Part shown: one piece after another, positions 8,759 to 15,492 of the stretch
Position numbering within the stretch: the first letter of the stretch is position 1
How the letters are laid out: every line of letters begins with the position of its first letter
Translations under genes and position numbers: made by a program
Assembly (NCBI GenBank): GCA_041395165.1
Contig: JAWLBA010000006.1
Span: 1-64,000, forward strand
DNA: 64,000 nt
Direction of reading: 5' to 3'
DNA from: JAIBCM01 sp041395165
GTDB lineage: Bacteria; Verrucomicrobiota; Verrucomicrobiia; JADLBR01; JAIBCM01
Notes under the pieces: model-generated
What the model saw: only the letters and a program-made list of their open reading frames with translations
The model's database searches: none
Told to the model about the DNA's origin: nothing

Positions 8759-9124
8759 ATGAATTTGTTAATTGAAAAAATTGAATCGGAACAGTTTAAA
8801 AAGGAAATCACCCCCTTTCGCGTGGGCGATACGATTAAAGTCCATACTCGCGTGAAGGAAGGGGAAAAGGAACGGGTGCAGGTTTTTGCCGGATTGGTGA
8901 TCGCTAAAAAAGGGCGTGGATTGAATTCGCAGTTTACCGTGCGCCGCATTTCTTATGGTGAAGGTGTGGAACGCGTTTTTCCTTTGCATTCACCGATTAT
9001 TGAAAAGATTCAGGTGGAAAAACGAGGCGATGTGCGTCGTGCCAAACTTTATTATCTTCGAGGTGTCGAAGGTCGTGATGCCATTACGGTCAAGGAGTTA
9101 AAAACTTCGTCTTCCAAAAAATAG
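8759..9124 (+). CDS. rplS: 50S ribosomal protein L19
   Basis: 121 residues, the normal L19 length. Signature segments are the KKEITPFRVGDTIKVHTRVKEG start, QVFAGLVIAKKGRG, the TVRRISYGEGVERVFPLHSP core and KIQVEKRGDVRRAKLYYLR. It sits at the 30S-50S interface. The ATG at 8759 (preceded by AAAGGTTAG) is preferred; the frame is open upstream to 8702, but that sequence is not L19-like. It starts an operon with rnhB and yraN, a common bacterial arrangement. Confidence 0.97.
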   Translation: MNLLIEKIESEQFKKEITPFRVGDTIKVHTRVKEGEKERVQVFAGLVIAKKGRGLNSQFTVRRISYGEGVERVFPLHSPIIEKIQVEKRGDVRRAKLYYLRGVEGRDAITVKELKTSSSKK

Positions 9125-9763
9125 TTGAAACCGAGTTTTCAATTCGAAGAGAACGCTCAAAAAAAGGGGTTTCGTTACATTGTCGGAGTTGATGAGGTGG
9201 GTCGTGGGCCACTTGCTGGTCCTGTCGTGGCTGCTGCAGTTTGGTTAAATCCGAAGATATCAAGTGAGGTGGTTGAAGAGATAAAAGATTCCAAATTATT
9301 ATCAGAAAAAAAGAGGGAAGAACTTTTTGCTTATTTGACGAAATCTCCGCACGTGACTTGGCACTATGCGGTGGTTCCGGTCGAAGAAATTGATCGGAAT
9401 AACATTTATCAAGCTACGCGGCGCGCGATGGAGTTGGCATTGTGCCAATTTGTGTCGCCTCCGGATTGGGTGCTAATGGATGGCCGCCCTTTTCGAGATT
9501 TCCCTTTTCCTCATGAGGGCATTGTGAGTGGCGATCGATTGAGTTATTCCATTGCTGCCGCGTCAATTATTGCTAAGGTGGTGCGTGACCGTTTGATGCG
9601 CGATTGGCATCAGCAATGGCCTCATTATGGATTTGATCAACATAAAGGTTATGGTACGCCTCAACATTTGGAGGCGTTGAAGCGTTATGGCCCTTGCTCC
9701 ATTCATCGCAACTCGTTTGCGCCGGTTTTGCGGGCTGCTTCGCGACAAGGAATCGGGAGTTGA
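9125..9763 (+). CDS. rnhB: Ribonuclease HII
   Basis: Cleaves the RNA strand of RNA-DNA hybrids and excises single ribonucleotides from DNA. 212 residues. The catalytic signature VGVDEVGRGPLAGPVVAAAV is near residues 20-40 (Asp-Glu), with DSKLLSEKKRE, the aspartate in VLMDG, and SGDRLSYSIAAASIIAKVVRDRLM further on. The start is TTG at 9125, directly abutting the rplS stop, so translation is likely coupled. The 3' end overlaps yraN by up to 77 bases. Confidence 0.95.
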   Translation: MKPSFQFEENAQKKGFRYIVGVDEVGRGPLAGPVVAAAVWLNPKISSEVVEEIKDSKLLSEKKREELFAYLTKSPHVTWHYAVVPVEEIDRNNIYQATRRAMELALCQFVSPPDWVLMDGRPFRDFPFPHEGIVSGDRLSYSIAAASIIAKVVRDRLMRDWHQQWPHYGFDQHKGYGTPQHLEALKRYGPCSIHRNSFAPVLRAASRQGIGS

Positions 9764-10138
9764 GCCCGATATTGGGCAAAGAGGGGAAGCGGTTGCTGCT
9801 CGTTTTTTGCGAAAACAAGGTTACAAAATTCTTATCAAACGGTTCCGTGGTAGGGGTGGAGAAATTGATTTAATATGTCGAGATGGTGAAGTTTTAGCCT
9901 TTGTAGAAGTGAAAGCGCGTAGTTCTACGGAGTTTGGCAGGCCGGGGAGTTTGTGGATCGTGCTAAGCAAAAACGATTATCTAAAACCGCATTAGAATAT
10001 TTGCGTTTACTCGGAAATCCTTCTCTTATTTTTCGATTTGATGTAGTGGAAGTCGAACTGGCTCAAGAAATAGAAAAAAATTCAATCTGCTTTTTGATAA
10101 GAAATGCATTTGAATTAACGGAGCCTTATCTTTACTAG
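9687..10138 (+). CDS. yraN: YraN/UPF0102-family endonuclease-like protein, one-base frameshift
   Basis: Restriction-endonuclease-fold protein of unknown cellular role, usually next to rnhB as here. The nuclease-like core is clear: GQRGEAVAARFLRKQGYKIL, then GRGGEIDLICRDGEVLAFVEVKAR with the D/E-x-K residues. The frame breaks in the four-G run 9944-9947. One extra G joins EFGRPG to EFVDRAKQKRLSK and gives a 150-residue protein ending RFDVVEVEL... as the family does. The start at 9687 overlaps rnhB by 77 bases; no better in-frame start is seen before the conserved GQRGE. Confidence 0.8.
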
Positions 10139-10144
10139 TTCATT

Positions 10145-10942
10145 ATGCGTTGGTTTCAATCATTGTTTTTAAAGTCGGGTAGACTTGCCATCTCGTTTAT
10201 TGAGCAGTTGGGCGAAGTGGCTTTGCTGATGATGGAAACGTTTCGCTGTTTTTTTTCGCGACCATTGCGGATGAGGCAAACGATTCAACAGATTTATTTT
10301 GTGGGAGTGCGATCTCAGGTTGTGGTTTTAACAACGGGCATTTTTACAGGAGCGGTGTTTGCTGCGCAGATTCAATTCCAATTTCATCGTCTAGGCATGG
10401 ATTCGGCCACAGGTTCTGTAGCAACTTTAGCTATGTGTCGCGAGTTGGGGCCGGTTTTGAGTGCGCTCATGATTGCGGGGCGAGTGGGTTCGGCAATGGC
10501 TGCAGAGTTGGCTACGATGAAAATTTCGGAGCAGATTGATGCGTTGCGCGCGTTGGCGGTTTATCCGATTGAATATCTGATCGTACCGCGATTCGTGGCG
10601 ATGATGATTTCATTGCCTGCATTGGTGGCGATGGCGATTGCGGGAGGAATGGCGGCGGGTTATGTGGTGGCAGTGCCGCTTTTGGGAGTTGATGGTACTT
10701 ATTACTGGTATAATATTTTGCAATTTACTGAGGCGCGTGACATGTGGATTGGTCTGATTAAGGCGTTTTTATTTTCTATTATCATTGTGAGTGTGTCGTG
10801 TCATAAGGGGTTAATGTCGGGCACGGGAGCTGAGAGTGTGGGTAAAGCAACGACTGAAGCAGCGGTAAGTTCTTCTTTGAGTGTTTTGATCGCGAATTTC
10901 TTTTTCACGTTCATGTTGAATTCATTATTTCCGGTGTCATGA
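10145..10942 (+). CDS. mlaE: MlaE-family ABC transporter permease
   Basis: 265 residues, inner-membrane permease of the Mla system that moves phospholipid between inner and outer membranes. It has the family's five to six helices and the conserved stretches GALFA-like GAVFAAQIQFQF, MCRELGPVLSALMIAGRVGSAMAAELATM, and SEQIDALRALAVYPIEYLI followed by PRFVAMMISLP. It overlaps the ATPase gene by 4 bases and heads the transport set mlaE-mlaF-mlaD, which implies a diderm cell envelope. Confidence 0.93.
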   Translation: MRWFQSLFLKSGRLAISFIEQLGEVALLMMETFRCFFSRPLRMRQTIQQIYFVGVRSQVVVLTTGIFTGAVFAAQIQFQFHRLGMDSATGSVATLAMCRELGPVLSALMIAGRVGSAMAAELATMKISEQIDALRALAVYPIEYLIVPRFVAMMISLPALVAMAIAGGMAAGYVVAVPLLGVDGTYYWYNILQFTEARDMWIGLIKAFLFSIIIVSVSCHKGLMSGTGAESVGKATTEAAVSSSLSVLIANFFFTFMLNSLFPVS

Positions 10943-11700
10943 AAGACGACGTTGTTATCGAGTTTAAGAATTTGGAGAAGCGGCTGGGTAAGCAGCAAGT
11001 GTTGCGAGGGGTGAGTCTTCAAATTCATCGCGCGGAACGTTTAGTGGTTATCGGGCGAAGTGGTTGCGGCAAAAGCGTTTTGTTGAAGCATTTGATTGGG
11101 TTAATGCAGCCCGATAAGGGGCAAATTTTGGTGGATGGTAAAAATGTAGTGAGTTTAAATGAAATGCAGATGGTGCCGATCCGAAAAAAAATAGGCATTG
11201 TTTTTCAAGGTGGAGCGCTTTTTGATTCCCTTTCGGTGGAGGCGAATGTGGGTTTCCCTTTAAAGGAAGAAAAGAAATTTACTCCCAAAGAAATTAAAGA
11301 GCGTGTGGCAGAAGTGTTGGAAGCCGTAGGATTGCCCAATCAAGAGCGGAAAATGCCATCAGAACTGAGTGGGGGTATGAAGAAACGTGTTGCTTTGGCG
11401 CGAGCCATTGCGCGATTGCCGGAGGTGATTCTTTATGATGAGCCGACGACAGGGTTGGATCCAATCACGGCAGATAGTATTAATCAGTTAATTAATCAGA
11501 TTAGCGAGCGTTATGGTGTCACGAGTGTGGTGGTGACGCATGATATGAAAAGTGTCTTTGCTATTGCCGATCGGATTGCTATGTTACGGGACGGCGTTAT
11601 TTATAAGATTGATACTCCAGAAAATTTTCAGAAAAGTAAAGATGAAGCGATTCAACATTTTATCGAGGGAGTTTCTGACACAAGCGAAGTCATGATTTAA
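10939..11700 (+). CDS. mlaF: MlaF-family ABC transporter ATPase
   Basis: 253 residues. Walker A GRSGCGKSV near residue 39, Q-loop VFQGGALFDSLSV, signature LSGGMKKRVALARAIA, Walker B VILYDEPTTGLDP and the H-loop VVTHD are all intact. The GALFDSLSV stretch after the Q-loop and the 'GGM' signature are typical of MlaF rather than general ABC importers. It powers the permease encoded immediately upstream. Confidence 0.95.
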   Translation: MKDDVVIEFKNLEKRLGKQQVLRGVSLQIHRAERLVVIGRSGCGKSVLLKHLIGLMQPDKGQILVDGKNVVSLNEMQMVPIRKKIGIVFQGGALFDSLSVEANVGFPLKEEKKFTPKEIKERVAEVLEAVGLPNQERKMPSELSGGMKKRVALARAIARLPEVILYDEPTTGLDPITADSINQLINQISERYGVTSVVVTHDMKSVFAIADRIAMLRDGVIYKIDTPENFQKSKDEAIQHFIEGVSDTSEVMI

Positions 11701-11705
11701 AAGCT

Positions 11706-12452
11706 ATGGAAAAACGTGGTATTGAAATTATTGTTGGAATTTTTGTTCTCATTGGTCTGGTGACGGCTGCCGCTTTGGTACTCATTGTTGGTGTTGAACA
11801 AAGTTCGGTGCATGATGATTATCGGATTACCGTGGCTTTTCCCAGTGCGAGTGGAATTATTAAAGGATCTAAAGTTTTGATGTCGGGCGTGCACATTGGA
11901 AAAGTGGTGTCATCGCCTTCGCTGGGTGAGGGAGGCGATCGGGCTTTGATTCAGATTGGGTTGGGGAAAGAATATCAAATTCGTGAAGGTTCCAAGTTTG
12001 TGATTCGTGAATCGGGCTTGTTAGGGGATCGTTATGTAGAAGTGCAGCCGAGCAGCGATGCCAACGCTTCTTTTATTAAAGCTAACGAAACAACCGAAGG
12101 TGCGCGCACGACGGGCATTGGGGATTTAACCAGTGATGCCCGGCCTGTGATTCAAAAGTCGCAAGAGGCGCTGAACCGTTTGAATCAAATTTTGGTGAAA
12201 GTTGACGAAGAAATTTTGGATGATGCCACTAAAGATAATTTAAAAAATGCTGTGGCGAAGTTGAATTCGGTTTTGAATCGAACGGATAATTTATTAGCAC
12301 AAGCGGAAAAAGGGCAGGGTTTGCTAGCAAAAGTTTTGACCGATAAAAAAATGGCGCAAGATTTACGCGATTTTATCTATAATCTTCGAACTCGAGGCGT
12401 TTTATGGTATAAAGATGTGGCGTCTCAAGAAGAGGATAAAGCGAGACATTAG
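11706..12452 (+). CDS. mlaD: MlaD-like MCE-domain lipid-binding protein
   Basis: 248 residues: one N-terminal membrane anchor (about residues 8-28, IIVGIFVLIGLVTAAALVLI) and one MCE domain (about 38-118: YRITVAFPSASGIIKGSKVLMSG, then the LGDRYVEV strand). A ~120-residue helical tail follows (QEALNRLNQILVKVDEEI) and probably extends the periplasmic tunnel. MCE hexamers sit against the MlaE permease. It starts 5 bases after mlaF. No separate mlaB or mlaC gene is adjacent. Confidence 0.9.
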   Translation: MEKRGIEIIVGIFVLIGLVTAAALVLIVGVEQSSVHDDYRITVAFPSASGIIKGSKVLMSGVHIGKVVSSPSLGEGGDRALIQIGLGKEYQIREGSKFVIRESGLLGDRYVEVQPSSDANASFIKANETTEGARTTGIGDLTSDARPVIQKSQEALNRLNQILVKVDEEILDDATKDNLKNAVAKLNSVLNRTDNLLAQAEKGQGLLAKVLTDKKMAQDLRDFIYNLRTRGVLWYKDVASQEEDKARH

Positions 12453-12454
12453 TT

Positions 12455-13135
12455 ATGATTTCTGCTGTGGTAGTTGCGGCGGGCAGCAGTCGTCGCATGG
12501 GTAAGGATAAATTGTTTCTTCCACTTTGTGGTAAACCAGTTTTTTTTTATTGTTTGGAAGTGTTTGAAGCACATCCGATGATCACTGAAATTATCATGGT
12601 GACACGTCCGGAAGCTAAAACGTTATTTCAAAATCATCTTCCTGAAACTATTACTAAAGTAAAACAATGGGTTGAAGGCGGTAAAGAGCGACAGCATTCC
12701 GTTTGGAATGGATTGCAAGCAGCGAATCCTAATAATGATTTGATTTTAATTCACGATGCCGCGCGGCCTTTGATGACTCGGAAAACTGTCGATGCGGTTG
12801 TTGATGCGGCACAAAAAACGGGAGCGGCAGTTTGTGGCTCAGCGTTGGCTGATACGATTAAAGAAGTCGATGGGAACGGTTTTGTCACAAAAACTTTAGA
12901 TCGAGATCGTTTGGTTGCTGTGCAAACACCTCAAATTTTTCATGCTTCTCTAATTCGAGAGGCTTATCAAAAACTAATGGCGACTCAAGAGATTTTGACC
13001 GATGACACAGCCGTGGTAGAAAGAATGGGAAAACCGGTGCAAGTCGTGTTATGCGACGAACCTAATTTAAAAATGACTCGACCGCAGGATTTAACCGTAG
13101 CGGAAGGTATTTTACAGTCGCGTCCTACCAATTAA
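12455..13135 (+). CDS. ispD: 2-C-methyl-D-erythritol 4-phosphate cytidylyltransferase
   Basis: Third step of the MEP isoprenoid pathway: CTP + MEP to CDP-ME. 226 residues. The nucleotide-binding loop VVVAAGSSRRMGKDKLFLPL opens the protein. Also visible are ILIHDAARPLM, GSALADTIKEVD, LVAVQTPQIFHASLIREAY and DDTAVVERMG. Starts 2 bases after mlaD, forming the end of a forward run from rplS. The usual fusion or neighbour ispF is not in the window. Confidence 0.95.
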   Translation: MISAVVVAAGSSRRMGKDKLFLPLCGKPVFFYCLEVFEAHPMITEIIMVTRPEAKTLFQNHLPETITKVKQWVEGGKERQHSVWNGLQAANPNNDLILIHDAARPLMTRKTVDAVVDAAQKTGAAVCGSALADTIKEVDGNGFVTKTLDRDRLVAVQTPQIFHASLIREAYQKLMATQEILTDDTAVVERMGKPVQVVLCDEPNLKMTRPQDLTVAEGILQSRPTN

Positions 13136-13935
13136 AATTCTGAAAGTGAGACAGGGAACCGTTTTCCTTCTCGAAACTGTTGCACAAAACGATAACCCAC
13201 ATCCCAGGCAAACTGTTTTGCCCAATCGAAATCGCGTCCCACCTCTTCGGGGTTGTGCGCATCGGAAGAAATCACGATGGGTATATCTCTTGCAAAGGCC
13301 AATTCAAGAAAACGAACACTGGGATAAGCTTCTTCAATGGGCTTATGACGTCCCGAAGTGTTAATTTCGATGCAAAGTTTGTTGTCAGCAATCGCTTCGA
13401 GCGCTGGCAGATAATAAGGAGTTAAATCGCCGGGTGGAATATGGCAAAATTTTTTGCATAAATCGGGATGACCAATGATATCAAATAAACCGCTTTGTGC
13501 CGATTCCGTGATGCAACGATAATACTGTTTCCAGCTCACTTCGTAAGGCTGATCCTTCCATTTTTCGAGTTTGGTAGGATTATCCAAATCCCAGTCGGGA
13601 CTGATGTAATGCACGGAACCAATAAAATAATCGAAAGCCGCTTGTTTTCTTAACTCGCGAATATGATTTTCGAAACCCGCAATATAATCGGCTTCCAAGC
13701 CCAATCGAATATTCAGTTCGGGAACCGCTTGTCGGGCTTCTTCCAAGAGATTAAGATAATCGGGAAACTCGTGAGGTGCCATTCGCCAGTCATCATATTG
13801 TGTTGGCATGGGGCAATGATCGGAAAAACCGATTTCTTTTAATCCTGACGCTTTTGCTGCTTTGGCATAGTCCACGGGACTGCCTTTGGCATGCTGACAA
13901 AGCGGTGTGTGCATGTGATAATCAAAACGCATCAT
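13132..13935 (-). CDS. PHP-family histidinol-phosphatase (HisJ/HisK type)
   Basis: 267 residues with the PHP metallophosphatase fold. The first motif HMHTPLCQHA carries metal-binding histidines; FSDHCPMP, GLEADYI, GSVHYIS, DIIGHPDL and VISSDAHNPEEVG are the remaining metal-site motifs, in the expected order. Histidinol-phosphate phosphatase (last-but-one step of histidine synthesis) is the usual role of this subfamily, and hisI is also in this window at ~49.5 kb. A different phosphate ester substrate cannot be excluded. Overlaps the ispD end by 4 bases (convergent). Confidence 0.8.
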   Translation of the reverse strand: MMRFDYHMHTPLCQHAKGSPVDYAKAAKASGLKEIGFSDHCPMPTQYDDWRMAPHEFPDYLNLLEEARQAVPELNIRLGLEADYIAGFENHIRELRKQAAFDYFIGSVHYISPDWDLDNPTKLEKWKDQPYEVSWKQYYRCITESAQSGLFDIIGHPDLCKKFCHIPPGDLTPYYLPALEAIADNKLCIEINTSGRHKPIEEAYPSVRFLELAFARDIPIVISSDAHNPEEVGRDFDWAKQFAWDVGYRFVQQFREGKRFPVSLSEF

Positions 13936-13959
13936 TTAGCTTTAAACGATTTTACAAAA

Positions 13960-13987
13960 TTTACAGCTTATCTTTTTATGCTATAAT
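13960..13987 (+). promoter_or_regulatory. Promoter of the RNase P RNA gene
   Basis: TTTACA at 13960-13965, a 16-bp spacer and a perfect TATAAT at 13982-13987, with an extended -10 TG (TGCTATAAT). Transcription would begin 7-8 bases further on, at the 5' end of the RNA inferred from folding. Confidence 0.75.
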
Positions 13988-13994
13988 AAAAAAT

Positions 13995-14405
13995 GAGGGT
14001 GTGACAATCGCTGCTTCGTCCTACCACGGTGGGACCGAGGGAGAGGAAAGTCCGAACACCATAGAACAGCGTGCTCTGTGAAAACGGAGGCATTGGGCTT
14101 CGAAAGGGACCAATGACAGAAAGTGTTACAGAAAATAGACCGTCCCGTCTTGGCGGGATAAGGGTGAAAAGGCGGGGTAAGAGCCCACCGTTCCATCTCG
14201 TGAGAGTGGAAGCTAGAAAAACCTCACGCGGTGCAAGGCAGAACAGAGGCCATGCGTGGTTCGCGCGGTACTGCTTCGGCAGGATCAGCCTCGGGTAATA
14301 GCCGCATCCGTCAGCTGACGGATTCTCTGAAGTTAACTTTGGAGAAAGAGAAATGGTTGTCCCTTTGCGAGAGTAAAGTGAACAGAATTCGGCTTACGGC
14401 CCTCA
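13995..14405 (+). ncRNA. rnpB: RNase P RNA, bacterial type A
   Basis: The catalytic RNA that matures tRNA 5' ends. It contains the universal core elements in order: GAGGAAAGTCCG (14043-14054), CATAGAACAG, the AAGGGTGAAAAGGCGGGGTAAG block, CAAGGCAGAACAGAGG, and the closing AACAGAATTCGGCTTA (14381-14396). The 5' end GAGGG pairs with CCCTC at the 3' end as helix P1. Length is about 411 nt. A consensus promoter precedes it and a strong terminator follows. One peripheral helix (14306-14323) is a perfect palindrome also found in a mobile-looking repeat at 46.6 kb. Confidence 0.96.
14306..14324. repeat. 19-nt palindromic repeat copy inside rnpB
   Basis: ATCCGTCAGCTGACGGATT, identical over 19 nt to positions 46632-46650. 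In the RNA it folds as a 7-bp helix with an AGCU loop, in a region where RNase P peripheral helices vary between species. Confidence 0.7.
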
Positions 14406-14414
14406 AGCGAAAGT

Positions 14415-14451
14415 GAGGCGCTTTGTGAAAGCAAAGCGCCTCGCGCTTTTT
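14415..14451 (+). terminator. Rho-independent terminator of rnpB
   Basis: An 11-bp perfect stem (GAGGCGCTTTG / CAAAGCGCCTC) with a six-base loop, followed within three bases by a GCTTTTT run. It starts about 10 bases after the RNase P RNA. Confidence 0.85.
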
Positions 14452-14507
14452 AAGGTTTTAATTTGTATTATTGGTGCTATTTTTTAATGAAACTATAAAA
14501 AAGTAAT

Positions 14508-15272
14508 ATGATTAAAAAGCTTGTTAAAACTCTTTTGGAAGAAATTGGTATTTTGGGCAGAAAAAGCGCCAAGAATGGTAGAAGGCTTGACGAACTATGT
14601 TTGGAGAGTGAACTCGTGATTCGTGATATAGAGAAAATAATGGAAGCATTAGAGCCAGAGGTTAAGATGTTCGATCGTAATATTGGGAGCGTGATAGTCA
14701 GAAGAAAGACAAGGGATCTAGACGTTATAAAAGGAGTGCAATCTCAAACACTAGTGTATCGGCAAGAGTTAAGAGAGGCCATTAAAGAGCAAGAAGGATT
14801 AATTAAGGGGTTGAATCAACACATCCGTGATTTAAGAAAAATTCGTAATCAAGCTTTGAGTGAGGGTGATACTGAAGCTGTTACTATGGCCCAAGCAGAA
14901 ATTGATAAAGTTACTGGTTGTGTGAGTGATTTCAAACAAAAGTTATCAGAGAATAAACTTACGTTGAGAAACCTTGAGTATGATATGGGAATTGTTCGAC
15001 GGAGATTGCACTCTTTGGTCTTTCCTTTTGCCATGGCAGGTGGAGAAAAAGGAGAAGTTACTTCAGCCGATTTGACTTGGGCGGCTTTAGATATGTTGGA
15101 TGTTGCTGCAGGTCCAGCTGATATGATAGTCGGCTGTTTAATTGATCCTGTGGATGGAGTCAAAAGAAGCGATATTTTTTCGTGTTTGACAACTAAAGCG
15201 AATAAATTAGGAGATGAAATAGTGAAAAACCGGCAGTGCAAAATGCTTGGAGCTATGCAGAAGATTTTGTAA
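14508..15272 (+). CDS. Coiled-coil protein of unknown function
   Basis: 254 residues, not recognised. Residues ~75-165 are strongly heptad-like and charged (YRQELREAIKEQEGLIKGLN and following), predicting a long antiparallel coiled coil. The C-terminal ~80 residues look more globular (ADLTWAALDMLDVAAGPADM) and could hold a short hydrophobic segment. No signal peptide. It stands alone after the rnpB terminator and is convergent with a small membrane-protein gene. It does not obviously resemble the large coiled-coil proteins at the right end of the window. Confidence 0.55.
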   Translation: MIKKLVKTLLEEIGILGRKSAKNGRRLDELCLESELVIRDIEKIMEALEPEVKMFDRNIGSVIVRRKTRDLDVIKGVQSQTLVYRQELREAIKEQEGLIKGLNQHIRDLRKIRNQALSEGDTEAVTMAQAEIDKVTGCVSDFKQKLSENKLTLRNLEYDMGIVRRRLHSLVFPFAMAGGEKGEVTSADLTWAALDMLDVAAGPADMIVGCLIDPVDGVKRSDIFSCLTTKANKLGDEIVKNRQCKMLGAMQKIL

Positions 15273-15329
15273 AAGCCGGTGGACCTGGGATGGCTTATTA
15301 AATAGCTAAAAGCTTGTATTTTGCACTTT

Positions 15330-15488
15330 TTAAGGTCTTCTACCTCGAATAAGTGAAATAATAAAAAGGATTAGAAAAATAATAAAAAGGACTTTAGCAA
15401 TCCAAGCTGCGGTGCCAGCGATAAATCCAAAACCTAAAACGCCAGCAATGATGGCGATGATTAAAAAAATCAGAGCATAACTTAACAT
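15330..15488 (-). CDS. DUF1328-family small membrane protein
   Basis: 52 residues: MLSYALIFLIIAIIAGVLGF, a Gly/Ala-rich middle (FIAGTAAWIAKVLF), a second helix and a basic end LIRGRRP. This matches the DUF1328 (YtjA-like) two-helix inner-membrane family, often stress-induced in other bacteria. It begins 4 bases after the acnA stop on the same strand and is probably co-transcribed with it. Its molecular role is unknown. Confidence 0.85.
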   Translation of the reverse strand: MLSYALIFLIIAIIAGVLGFGFIAGTAAWIAKVLFIIFLILFIISLIRGRRP

Positions 15489-15492
15489 ACGA

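Noticed and set aside
14071..14416. Small ORFs across the RNase P RNA region
   Set aside because: The sequence is fully explained by rnpB; the ORFs are short, overlapping and unlike proteins.
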